A DNA stretch of 17,441 nt from Fibrobacter sp. GTDB taxonomy: Bacteria > Fibrobacterota > Fibrobacteria > Fibrobacterales > Fibrobacteraceae. Location: contig JAFWRL010000027.1 of the NCBI GenBank assembly GCA_017520105.1, positions 1 to 17,441 of the forward strand, written 5' to 3'. Below, in pieces: positions 7,406 through 15,361 of this stretch. Below the pieces are notes generated by a model. The model did not search any database. It saw nothing but the letters and a program-made list of their open reading frames with translations, and was not told the DNA's origin. The position numbers were made by a program, and so were the translations under genes. Every line of letters begins with the position of its first letter. The first letter of the stretch is position 1.

Positions 7406-10400
7406 TTATTCAAATTTAAACATTCCATTCTGCATAATTTGTCCGTTCAGTTTAACCTTCACAAAGTATATTCCTCTCGGAAGTACGCCTTTGTCAAGAG
7501 CAAGTACAGACTCGCCCGGAGTCACATTTGCAGCAACAGAACCACGCATTGTTCCAGAAACATCATAGAACAAAATTTCAGCAAACCCAGGAACCGAGGT
7601 AAAGAGCGTTCCGGTCGAAGGCCGGTAGAAGAATTTTTTGTTGACATGAACAACGGGTAAAGATGTCTTTTCTATAACGGATTCCACTCCGCCGATATCA
7701 AAGAAGAAAGCATCTACATCGGGGCCACCATTCTTCACTGTGGATTTAAGCGTAATCGTATTCTTACCTTCATTCAATTCGATTTGCTCCGTGTCGGTCA
7801 TTTCCCATATGGCCCAACCGCCTGTCACGCCCATCTTGACGGTTCCAATCTCTTTGTCGTTGAATACCAAAATCATGTCACGAGAAATTGAGTCTCCATT
7901 CGAATAGCGGATAGACATTGTCGCCAAAGTCTTTTTCTTTGAATTAACTATCCATGTTGCATAACTCGTGTTGGAATTTACAAAGTCGTAGAAACCATCT
8001 CCGATGTATCCTTCTTCCGAATTATCGATTTCACCTTTACCTTTAGCCGGCTTAGAAGCATCCACTATAGAAGTTCCCCTCTTCGTAGAATCGACCTTCG
8101 TTGTGTCTTTCTTGTCCGGCGTCGTCTTGGTCGTATCAACCTTAGACGTATCCTTCGGAGTCGTCTTTGTCGTATCGACCTTAGACGTATCCTTCGGCGT
8201 CGTCTTTGTCGTATCGACCTTAGACGTATCCTTCGGAGTCGTCTTTGACGTATCGACCTTCGTCGTGTCTTTCAGAGTCGTCTTTGTCGTATCGACCTTC
8301 GTCGTGTCTTTCGGAGTCGTCTTTGTCGTATCGACCTTCGTCGTGTCTTTCGGAGTCGTCTTTGTCGTATCGACCTTCGTCGTGTCTTTCGGAGTCGTCT
8401 TTGTCGTATCGACCTTCGTCGTGTCTTTCGGAGGCACAGAAACAGTATCCTTCACGGTAATTTCGCCGTTTAACGACGCATTTTTCGCCTTGCTTCCCTC
8501 GGTCGTTAGCGTGAACTTAAACGTACCCACTTTAGATGGGGTCCCAGAAATTTTCAGTGTCTTTGCGGCAGAATCCACCTTGGCGGCAACTCCGGACGGC
8601 AAGCCGCTAGCCTTGACACCTGTGCAGAACGAGAATTTATACGTGATATCCGCAATCGGTTTGCCTAAAGTAACGGTCTGCTTTTCGCTAGCCGTTCCCG
8701 TCTTTTCCAATACTGCATCGGGGTAAACAGCATATTCGTTTTCACCCGCCGCATAAACATTAGGCTTCGTGAGTTTCTTGACCATGTCCGGCAGGTAGTA
8801 ACCTGGGTGCGGAGCCAAGTTGTACGCCGTATTCTGCCATGCGACTGCCTGGCGGTACTGAGCATCGTGCATCAGAGTGTAAAGGCGGTGCGGAGTCGTC
8901 ACCGGAGTGGAGAGAATATAAATCTTGGAGGAATCGCGTTCTGAACGGAAAATCATTTCTTCGCGCCAGTCGCCAAAGAGGTCTGCCACCAAGTTCGGGT
9001 AATTTTTCGCACTCTGGTTTCCAATCAACCCAAGCGATGTCTCGCCATCAAAATAGGTTTCGATTTTCCTATTCTGCTGATTAAACTTGCTCACAACCGG
9101 ACCGTTCAGGAGTTCGTCCTGAAGGTCGCCGTCGAAATAAATCCTGAAGCTCGTCGGAATCATGCGCCCCAGATAGGGATATTCCGGATCGAGGGTATCG
9201 GAGAGCTTAATCGGCGTTCCCTTGGCCGAATGCATTTCACTCGGCACGTAAGACCACAACTCGTAACCGCGGCTAGTGGAATCGATATCGGCTGCCATGG
9301 CACGGCCATTTTCCTTCTGCATGGGAGACAAGTCACCAAACAGGAATTTACCCTTGTCGTCGCGAAGTTCAGCGACATAGCGGGTACTATCAAAATGCGA
9401 GTGAATCGCCCAAACTTCCAGGCCAGCGTGGTCCGGATCAAAATCGCCAACATAGGCGGCGTAGCCGTAACCAAGCCCGGTCGAGTAACGGACGGTTCCA
9501 TCGCTATTCAGGGCCGCGGCACCATAGACAATTTCATCTTTACCATCGCGATCCAAGTCACCGACAACGATATTGAGGTTGCCCTGGCCAAAGAGCCCCT
9601 CGCCCGGTGTTTCAGACTTGTGGAACCAGCGTTGCTTCAAGTTCTTGCCGTCAAAGTCATAAGCCACCACATAGGCCGCCGTATAGTAACCGCGGGCAAT
9701 AATCAAGCTCGGGTGAACGCCGTCGAGGTAAGCCGTCGCCGACAGGAACCGGTCGCAGCGGTTACCGTAGGTATCGCCCCAGTTCAAGCCCAGGGAATCA
9801 TAGGAGCCAAAATTTCTGATATCGCGTGACGGAACGTAATCAATCGTCGTAATCTCGGCACCGTCAGAACCCCTGAAAACCGTCAAGTATTCCGGACCCG
9901 TGATAATGATGCCCGATGCATTGCGGTAATCCTTGCTAGAATCCCCGATGACCTTGCCCTTGCCGTCGATGGTGCCGTCACCGGTCTTCATGACAATTTC
10001 GGCCTTGCCGTCACCGTCGTAGTCATACACCTGGAACGGCGTGTAGTGCGCCCCCGCGCGGATGTTCCTGCCGAGGCTTATGCGCCAAAGCTTTTTACCG
10101 TCGAGCTTATAGGCGTCGAGGAAAACCGTTCCCGTATAGGAGCCTACCATCGACTGCGAATTGTCCTTGAAATTGTCCGGGAACCACTTCACGATCAGTT
10201 CATATTCACCGTCGCCATCCAAGTCGCCGACACTCATGTCGTCTGGATAATAATTGCAGACCGTATTTACGGAATCAGGCATCACCTGGCTTGCGGGGCG
10301 GTCCAGTTTGAGGACCTTGTACGGAACCGACTTGCCGTGATCGACAATGGATGAATCCAAAACGAGAGATGGAGCGCTCTTGGAGCCTTCCTTGCCGCCC

Positions 10401-10702
10401 ACGACTGCAGCCACTGTATATTGGGAGGTCACCTTTCCGGCCGTATCCAGGTAGTTTGTTCCGGCCGTTTTCCCGATGCTTGCGATTTTCGTACCATCGC
10501 GGTACAGGTTGAATTCCGTATCGGAGCTTTCCGTACCGAGGAGGCGCCACGAAACGAGCATCCCCGATTTTCCAACATTCGAAACGAGAAGTCCGCGGTC
10601 AATCGCCTCCATTTGGCGGGGTGCAGAAAATGATTGGAGCGGCAGCGCTAGCAAAAGCGCCGTGACTACTGCAAAAATGCCAAAACGGGAATGTTTAGCC
10701 AT
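7406..10702 (-). CDS. Secreted PL11 rhamnogalacturonan lyase with Thr/Lys/Asp repeat linker and CBM
   Basis: A 1098-residue endo-type lyase that should cleave rhamnogalacturonan I by beta-elimination. The order is: signal peptide (1-27, ending SFSA); an N-terminal beta domain starting RQMEAIDRGLLVSN; the eight-bladed PL11 propeller to about 645, with calcium-loop motifs DLDGDGEYEL, DYDGDGKAEI and DLDRDGKDEI; an Ig-like domain (about 655-750); a repeat linker of eight 13-residue units KDTTKVDTTKTTP (759-862); a CBM6/35-like domain (about 875-1010, GGPDVDAFFF); and a C-terminal sorting-like domain (FYDVSGTMR, LPRGIYFVKVK). The ATG at 10702 has GGAG five bases upstream and begins a textbook signal peptide; the upstream ATG at 10768 only adds unlikely residues. 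It lies 80 bases after the first PL11 gene and is a longer paralogue of it. Confidence 0.93.
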   Translation of the reverse strand: MAKHSRFGIFAVVTALLLALPLQSFSAPRQMEAIDRGLLVSNVGKSGMLVSWRLLGTESSDTEFNLYRDGTKIASIGKTAGTNYLDTAGKVTSQYTVAAVVGGKEGSKSAPSLVLDSSIVDHGKSVPYKVLKLDRPASQVMPDSVNTVCNYYPDDMSVGDLDGDGEYELIVKWFPDNFKDNSQSMVGSYTGTVFLDAYKLDGKKLWRISLGRNIRAGAHYTPFQVYDYDGDGKAEIVMKTGDGTIDGKGKVIGDSSKDYRNASGIIITGPEYLTVFRGSDGAEITTIDYVPSRDIRNFGSYDSLGLNWGDTYGNRCDRFLSATAYLDGVHPSLIIARGYYTAAYVVAYDFDGKNLKQRWFHKSETPGEGLFGQGNLNIVVGDLDRDGKDEIVYGAAALNSDGTVRYSTGLGYGYAAYVGDFDPDHAGLEVWAIHSHFDSTRYVAELRDDKGKFLFGDLSPMQKENGRAMAADIDSTSRGYELWSYVPSEMHSAKGTPIKLSDTLDPEYPYLGRMIPTSFRIYFDGDLQDELLNGPVVSKFNQQNRKIETYFDGETSLGLIGNQSAKNYPNLVADLFGDWREEMIFRSERDSSKIYILSTPVTTPHRLYTLMHDAQYRQAVAWQNTAYNLAPHPGYYLPDMVKKLTKPNVYAAGENEYAVYPDAVLEKTGTASEKQTVTLGKPIADITYKFSFCTGVKASGLPSGVAAKVDSAAKTLKISGTPSKVGTFKFTLTTEGSKAKNASLNGEITVKDTVSVPPKDTTKVDTTKTTPKDTTKVDTTKTTPKDTTKVDTTKTTPKDTTKVDTTKTTLKDTTKVDTSKTTPKDTSKVDTTKTTPKDTSKVDTTKTTPKDTSKVDTTKTTPDKKDTTKVDSTKRGTSIVDASKPAKGKGEIDNSEEGYIGDGFYDFVNSNTSYATWIVNSKKKTLATMSIRYSNGDSISRDMILVFNDKEIGTVKMGVTGGWAIWEMTDTEQIELNEGKNTITLKSTVKNGGPDVDAFFFDIGGVESVIEKTSLPVVHVNKKFFYRPSTGTLFTSVPGFAEILFYDVSGTMRGSVAANVTPGESVLALDKGVLPRGIYFVKVKLNGQIMQNGMFKFE
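8081..8428 (-). repeat. 39-bp in-frame tandem repeat array (eight full units plus a partial)
   Basis: Eight exact-length units occupy 8117-8428 and a degenerate ninth 8081-8116, all inside the second PL11 gene. Each encodes a 13-residue KDTTKVDTTKTTP-like unit. Units 1-5 (8234-8428) mostly use one codon version and units 6-8 (8117-8233) another, with Ser replacing Thr. This suggests two rounds of expansion. There are no unique spacers, so it is not a CRISPR. Confidence 0.95.
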
Positions 10703-10782
10703 AATTTCTCCAGGCTTGATGTTGAACCAGAACTGAAAAAAGTATTCCAGGGACATCCCGTTTTCCAATTAATAAAAATAAT

Positions 10783-13404
10783 CTATTTTGAAAGTTTGGC
10801 AACTCGGCTGACGACCAAAGCGCCATTCACCTTGACCTTCACGACATACATACCCTTCGGAAGCATATCGCGATCAATAGCAACCGTGTTAGCACCAGCA
10901 TTCACATTGCCAGATACACCCATGCGCATCGTACCAGACATGTCATAGAAGTAAACTTCGGCAAAACCCGCGTACGGAGAGAAAAGGACTCCCGTCGAAG
11001 GATTAAAGCTGGCTCCATTCTTTAACGAAATGACAGGGAACTCCGTCGTCTGCGATCCGTCATAAAGGACGACACCGTCGATACCGAACGTGAACATATC
11101 GACATTCGGGCCGCCATCGCTCGTTGTAGAGGTCAATTTGATTGTATTCACGCCCGCATTCAACTTCACGTCGATTTTTGCGTTCTCATAGGTTGTCCAA
11201 CCCGTAGCCGGGAAGCTAATCGATCCGGCAGATTTGCCATTGACCTGCACAGACATGCTGCGGTTGCCCGTTCCGCCATTTGCATAGCGAATCGTAAGCG
11301 TCGTCTTAGCTTCTTTCTGCGAGAAGACTTCCCAAATGCCATAGCTTGCAAGCGTGTTGTCGAAATTGAAATAACCATTTTCCAGGAACCCGGCATTAGT
11401 CGTTTCCGTCCATCCGGCACCATCCTTCGGCTTCGATGCATCTATCGTCGATTTTCCGTCGTTCACGACAGGAGTTGTATCCTTGGGCACAACTACAGTT
11501 TCACCGACAACATAAATATCAGGGGCCGTAAGGTTTTTCACGGCATCCGGCAGGTAATAACCGATGTGCGGCGGCTGGTTGTAGGCCGTATTCTGCCATG
11601 CAATAGCCACGCGGTAAGTCGCATCGTGCATCAGCGTATAGACGCGGTGTTCGCTTGCAACCGGAGTCGAGACGATGTACATTGTAGTCGGATCCTTTTC
11701 ACTGCGCACGACCATTTCTTCGCGCCAGTCGCCAAAGAGGTCAGCAACAAGACTCGGCGTATTCTTGGTGCCGTTGCAGCCGGCAGCACCGAGAGCGGCA
11801 CCGCCATCGAAATAGACGTTCGACTTTTTGGCCTTGGAATCGAACTTGGTCACATAAGCGCCGTCCATGAGTTCGTCATATACGTCGCCGTCAAAGTAAA
11901 TGCGGAAATTCTGGGAAACTGCAGGCGAACCGATTTTTTTGCCCGTCGCAGTTTTCATGCCACCGCCTTTTGCCGACCAGACTTCGTAACCGCGGTATTC
12001 GGAGTCAATGTCAGCCGCCATGCCACGACCATTATCCACGCCGGGATTCGGCTGCGGCGTACCCCAATAAACCTTGCCATCGGCGCCGCGCATTTCTTCG
12101 GTGTACTGGGCGTTCGTATGTTCATGCACGTCCCAGAATTCCATACCCGGATGGTCCGGGTCGAGGTCGCCCAAATGGCCCGCATCACCATGCCCGAGCT
12201 GCGTGCTAAAGCGCAGTGTTCCATCATGGTTCAACGTTGCACCACCGAACACGATTTCGTCATAACCGTCGCCATCAATATCGCCTACAGCAATGTTATG
12301 GTTCCCTTGTTCGTAAAGGCCCTTGCCCGGATCTTCGGACTTGTGGAACCAGCGCTGTTTTAAAGTTTTCCCGTCAAAGTCGTATGCAACAACGTAAGAA
12401 GAACTGTAATATCCGCGAATAAAGATGGCACTCGGGTGCACGCCGTCGAGGTAAGCAGTCGCTGCAATGTAGCGTTCGCAACGGTTGCCATAGTTGTCTC
12501 CCCACTTGCCCTTAGCCTGAGGCGAAGAATGGCTCAAGATATTTCGACTCGGTTCGTAATCAACAGTCGTAATTGCAGCTCCATCAACGCCGCGGAAAAC
12601 AGTCAGATATTCCGGGCCCTTGAGGATAATACCGTTTCCATCGCGATAATCCTTGGACTTATCGCCAATCGCCTTGCCAGTACCATCAATCGTACCGTCG
12701 GCGGTCTTCACGATCATCTCGGCCTTGCCGTCACCATCGTAGTCAAACACTTGGAACTGCGTGTAGTGCGCACCGGCACGGATGTTCTTGCCGAGGTCGA
12801 TACGCCACAGGCGCGTGCCGTCGAGTTTGTACGCATCGATAAACACCGTACCCGTATAACCCGTCTGCGAGTTATCGTGGGCATTGCTCGGATCCCATTT
12901 CAAAATGAGTTCATATTCGCCATCGCCATCGAGGTCGGCAGCGCTCATGTCGTTTGGGGTGTAAGTGCACTTTTCGCCGTTGGGCATCGTTTGCGCAGCA
13001 GGCACTTCGAGTTTAAGAGTCTTGTACGGGAAGGAATTTCCGCTATTCGAAACGGTCTTGTCCAAAACGAGCGAAACAGGAGATTTCGTCTGTTCCTTTC
13101 CATCAACCACAGCAGCGACTTCATACTTGGACGTCGTTTTTCCGCTCTTGTCCAAGTAGTTCGTGCCAGCGTTTTTCGTAATAGAGGCAATCTTTGAGCC
13201 ATCGCGGTAAAGATTAAACTCCGTAGCCGGGTCATCCGTACCGAGAAGGCGCCAGCTAACCAGCACTCCGCTGCCCACATTGGATACGACAAGACCGCGC
13301 GTCAAGTTTTCCATTTGACGAGGCGCGGCAAGAGAAGGGACGACCAAACCAACTGCAAGCAAGGAACTTGCAAAAATCGTCCTAAAACACAATTGTGATC
13401 CCAT
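10783..13404 (-). CDS. Secreted PL11 rhamnogalacturonan lyase with CBM6/35-like module
   Basis: An 873-residue extracellular lyase for the rhamnogalacturonan I backbone and first gene of the operon. A signal peptide (about 1-26) is followed by the same RQMENLTRGLVVSN N-terminal domain as its paralogue. Then comes the PL11 propeller to about residue 640, with DLDGDGEYEL, DYDGDGKAEM and DIDGDGYDEI calcium loops. A short linker, a CBM6/35-like domain (about 650-785, GGPNVDMFTF) and a C-terminal sorting-like domain (FYDMSGTMR, LPKGMYVVKVK) complete it. It lacks the Ig-like domain and the Thr/Lys repeat linker of the next gene. The ATG at 13404 is preceded by AGGAG nine bases away. Two tandem PL11 genes probably arose by duplication and may differ in endo/exo mode or substrate length, which cannot be read from the sequence. 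Confidence 0.94.
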   Translation of the reverse strand: MGSQLCFRTIFASSLLAVGLVVPSLAAPRQMENLTRGLVVSNVGSGVLVSWRLLGTDDPATEFNLYRDGSKIASITKNAGTNYLDKSGKTTSKYEVAAVVDGKEQTKSPVSLVLDKTVSNSGNSFPYKTLKLEVPAAQTMPNGEKCTYTPNDMSAADLDGDGEYELILKWDPSNAHDNSQTGYTGTVFIDAYKLDGTRLWRIDLGKNIRAGAHYTQFQVFDYDGDGKAEMIVKTADGTIDGTGKAIGDKSKDYRDGNGIILKGPEYLTVFRGVDGAAITTVDYEPSRNILSHSSPQAKGKWGDNYGNRCERYIAATAYLDGVHPSAIFIRGYYSSSYVVAYDFDGKTLKQRWFHKSEDPGKGLYEQGNHNIAVGDIDGDGYDEIVFGGATLNHDGTLRFSTQLGHGDAGHLGDLDPDHPGMEFWDVHEHTNAQYTEEMRGADGKVYWGTPQPNPGVDNGRGMAADIDSEYRGYEVWSAKGGGMKTATGKKIGSPAVSQNFRIYFDGDVYDELMDGAYVTKFDSKAKKSNVYFDGGAALGAAGCNGTKNTPSLVADLFGDWREEMVVRSEKDPTTMYIVSTPVASEHRVYTLMHDATYRVAIAWQNTAYNQPPHIGYYLPDAVKNLTAPDIYVVGETVVVPKDTTPVVNDGKSTIDASKPKDGAGWTETTNAGFLENGYFNFDNTLASYGIWEVFSQKEAKTTLTIRYANGGTGNRSMSVQVNGKSAGSISFPATGWTTYENAKIDVKLNAGVNTIKLTSTTSDGGPNVDMFTFGIDGVVLYDGSQTTEFPVISLKNGASFNPSTGVLFSPYAGFAEVYFYDMSGTMRMGVSGNVNAGANTVAIDRDMLPKGMYVVKVKVNGALVVSRVAKLSK

Positions 13405-13443
13405 AAAACAACACTCCTACATTTTTGGCTATTGTTCTTGCTT

Positions 13444-13472
13444 AATATAATCTATTTTTTAATAAAAAGTCC
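13444..13472 (-). promoter_or_regulatory. Candidate promoter of the rhamnogalacturonan operon
   Basis: On the minus strand a TATATT -10 (13444-13449) lies about 40 bases before the start codon. The best -35 is a poor TGGACT at an 18-base spacing, inside the AAAGTCCACATT box. Another pairing further upstream (TTGTGA, 18 bases, TACAAT) is also possible. A weak -35 overlapping a recurrent box would fit activator-dependent expression. Confidence 0.4.
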
Positions 13473-13477
13473 ACATT
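13466..13477. promoter_or_regulatory. Shared 12-bp box AAAGTCCACATT, copy B
   Basis: Identical to 3552-3563 upstream of the TIGR02147 operon and in the same orientation relative to the gene it precedes. A second GTCCACA lies at 13508-13514. It is about 62 bases from the first PL11 start codon. Confidence 0.4.
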
Positions 13478-13588
13478 GTAACATATATTTATATATTTTC
13501 ACAACACGTCCACAAAAATTTCTATTTAATTGTCAACACTTTTTAGTCCTTTTTCGAAAAAAATGGTAAAAAGTGCAACAGTCAAGTA

Positions 13589-13600
13589 TGATTTAAATCA
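13589..13600. promoter_or_regulatory. Palindrome TGATTTAAATCA upstream of the YihY gene
   Basis: A perfect 12-bp palindrome with the TGAT-N4-ATCA core recognised by Crp/Fnr-family regulators. It sits where a -35 would be expected for a TATATT -10 at 13620-13625. A class-II activator site is a reasonable guess; it is also short and AT-rich, so chance cannot be excluded. Confidence 0.3.
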
Positions 13601-13619
13601 CACAAGTTATTCCTTTAAC

Positions 13620-13625
13620 TATATT
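13620..13625 (+). promoter_or_regulatory. Candidate -10 element of the YihY operon
   Basis: TATATT ends 11 bases before the YihY start codon, so transcription would begin at about 13632-13634. The message would have almost no leader, in keeping with the absence of a Shine-Dalgarno. No good -35 hexamer is present. Confidence 0.35.
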
Positions 13626-13636
13626 TACGGCCAAGT

Positions 13637-14602
13637 ATGCCGCACTGGTGGAAAAATTTTTCATGGGAATGGTTGTTCGACAACATCGCAGCCCGTTCCC
13701 CGACGTTTGTAAAAATCATGGTCGTTACCGGAAAGTCGTTCTTTTACTATCATGGAACGACTCGTGCGGCCGCGTTGACCTACACGACACTTGTAGCCGT
13801 TGTCCCGCTTCTCATCATGCTCACCTCGATTTCTTTGGCGGTCGGATTCGGAACCTTCATTTCGGACTACCTCCCTATCGTGCTCGACATGCTCAATTTG
13901 GACTGGCCCACAGAGCAAATCATGGATATCGTTGAAAATGCGGAACACATTCCCATAGGAAAGCTCGGAGTTATCGGTGCAGCAGGCCTATTTGTCACGT
14001 TCATCCTCTCGTTCGGGAGCTTGGAAACGAACTTCAACGTAGTCTGGGAAAACAAGACCTCCAGAACGCTAATCCGCCAAATTAAGGTCTATACGCCGTT
14101 CCTCCTCATCGGGGCTGCATTCGTCGGCATGTTCGCAGGCTTCATGAACCATGTCCAGAACGTAATGTCCGCCATTATCGTCGATGGATTCCACTTTTCT
14201 CCAGAAGTCATCAAGACTTTGATTTCCGCGTTCTGGTACTCCACGTTCCACATCACGCTTCTCCTTGTCATTTTCCTGATGCTTTACGCATTGCCCGCAC
14301 GACCGAACGGCCACAAACCCTATACCCGTAGAAAGCTCTTTTTGGCATCGATGCTTTCCACGCTGATTTCTTGGCTTGCCATCATCATTTACGTCAAAAT
14401 TTTAATGCTCATCCAGACAACAATGGTCACGCGTATGTCCATTTTTTATGGATCGTTGGCTTTCATTCCACTCATTCTCTTCCTGTTCTTTGGCGTCTGG
14501 TCTATCATCCTGTGTGCCAACAGCCTAGTCTGGACGATTTGCCACTGGCCGGCAGTCAGCACAAAGAACTGGCGATGGGAAGCAAAAACGGACGAACTAT
14601 GA
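13637..14602 (+). CDS. YihY/BrkB family inner-membrane protein
   Basis: A 321-residue integral membrane protein of the YihY/virulence factor BrkB family (PF03631; the old label ribonuclease BN is incorrect for this family). The family signature RAAALTYTTLVAVVPLL occurs near residue 43, followed by about six hydrophobic segments: near 50-70, 112-130, 152-172, 198-222, 235-260 and 270-300. The length is normal for the family's short form, which has no cytoplasmic tail domain. The physiological role is poorly defined. The ATG at 13637 is kept because the segment before the signature would be lost with the next Met; no Shine-Dalgarno is visible. Its stop overlaps the start of the next gene (ATGA), indicating coupled translation. 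Confidence 0.92.
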   Translation: MPHWWKNFSWEWLFDNIAARSPTFVKIMVVTGKSFFYYHGTTRAAALTYTTLVAVVPLLIMLTSISLAVGFGTFISDYLPIVLDMLNLDWPTEQIMDIVENAEHIPIGKLGVIGAAGLFVTFILSFGSLETNFNVVWENKTSRTLIRQIKVYTPFLLIGAAFVGMFAGFMNHVQNVMSAIIVDGFHFSPEVIKTLISAFWYSTFHITLLLVIFLMLYALPARPNGHKPYTRRKLFLASMLSTLISWLAIIIYVKILMLIQTTMVTRMSIFYGSLAFIPLILFLFFGVWSIILCANSLVWTICHWPAVSTKNWRWEAKTDEL

Positions 14603-15204
14603 AAAAGACAAAAATATGGACTGCGATTCTTGCGGCACTGACCCTTACCGTAAGCGCGAACGCAAAGCTCCAGGGTTCCGAAGACTACCAACCGAAAGAG
14701 GAATCGAGCTCCGAATGGAGCGCGCTCCTTAGCGTAGGCGGCGGCAACTCGCTGATTGCCCGCGACGGTACCATATTCATGAATCTCCGCGTCGGCGTCG
14801 TGCTGAACCCGTACATCAGTTTGGGTGCATACTTTTCGACCATCCTCAGCGACGTGAAGAACCCAAAAGTTCGCCACCCGCAAATGCTCGATTACCATTC
14901 GTACGGCATTTTCGCGGAACCGGTCGTTTTCCGCAACGGTTTGTTCTCTATTTCACTCCCGATTAGCATCGGCGGCGGCAGCGTGAACTTCATGAACAAG
15001 GGCGACGAAGACGGATTCAAGTCCGACGACGCTTTCTTCACCTCCGACTTTTCAGCACAGTTCAACTTCCGCGTGACAAAGCTTCTTGAAGTTTCGATTG
15101 GCGGCGGTTACAGGCTGTTCGCCGGCATCGAAGAAAACAACCTGAAAAACAAGGACTTCCGCACTCCGTTCGGCGAACTGAGATTCACGTTTAAGGAATT
15201 TTAG
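14599..15204 (+). CDS. Hypothetical small outer-membrane beta-barrel-like protein
   Basis: A 201-residue protein with a clear Sec signal peptide (about 1-22, ending SANA). After a short acidic/Ser segment come alternating beta strands rich in Gly and aromatic residues (VGGGNSLIA, LRVGVVLNPYISLGAYF, SISLPISIGGGSV, EVSIGGGYRLF). It ends in RFTFKEF, whose terminal Phe is typical of BAM-inserted outer-membrane proteins. I do not recognise a named family. The ATG at 14599 overlaps the YihY stop by four bases and starts a normal signal peptide; an in-frame ATG at 14575 would put eight extra residues before it. Co-translation with YihY hints at a shared envelope role, but nothing more specific is supported. 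Confidence 0.8.
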   Translation: MKKTKIWTAILAALTLTVSANAKLQGSEDYQPKEESSSEWSALLSVGGGNSLIARDGTIFMNLRVGVVLNPYISLGAYFSTILSDVKNPKVRHPQMLDYHSYGIFAEPVVFRNGLFSISLPISIGGGSVNFMNKGDEDGFKSDDAFFTSDFSAQFNFRVTKLLEVSIGGGYRLFAGIEENNLKNKDFRTPFGELRFTFKEF

Positions 15205-15241
15205 GAATTAGGAACGTCATCCTCGACCGTAACGGATTTTC

Positions 15242-15288
15242 GCAAAAGAATTGCCCGGCAGTGAATGAACTGCGCGGGCAGTTTTTGC
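15242..15288 (+). terminator. Strong rho-independent terminator after the YihY operon
   Basis: TGCCCG-GCAGT pairs with ACTGC-G-CGGGCA (11 pairs, one bulged G, loop GAATGA), followed by GTTTTTGC. A preceding GCAAAA lets the stem extend and would also terminate the other strand. It starts about 40 bases after the stop codon. Confidence 0.85.
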
Positions 15289-15333
15289 AATTTGAACTGA
15301 CAGAACACGTCAAAGAACCCGTTAACCTCTGTT

Positions 15334-15361
15334 CATTTTGCAAACAACTGACTGCAAAATG
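15334..15361. repeat. Perfect 9-bp inverted repeat CATTTTGCA / TGCAAAATG
   Basis: The arms at 15334-15342 and 15353-15361 are exact complements separated by ten bases. The next inverted repeat starts on the following base. It lies upstream of the candidate -35 of the Rpn leader. A dimeric regulator site or the relic of a mobile end are the main options. Confidence 0.5.

Noticed and set aside
6383..7660. 425-codon open frame on the plus strand
   Set aside because: It is antisense to the esterase and PL11 genes, has no start signal or recognisable domain, and overlaps two genes with clear families. Similar antisense frames at 198-647, 1288-1869, 4723-5388, 8004-8726 and 11566-12363 were rejected for the same reason.
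8081..8428. Regularly spaced repeats that could suggest a CRISPR array
   Set aside because: Units are contiguous, 39 bp, in frame and without unique spacers; they encode a protein linker.
10703..10768. Upstream start that would lengthen the second PL11 lyase by 22 residues
   Set aside because: The ATG at 10702 has GGAG at five bases and opens a standard signal peptide; the extension would bury it.
14371..14598. Upstream extension of the barrel protein frame inside the YihY gene
   Set aside because: The signal peptide begins at 14599, which overlaps the YihY stop as ATGA; the extension is out of frame with YihY and featureless.
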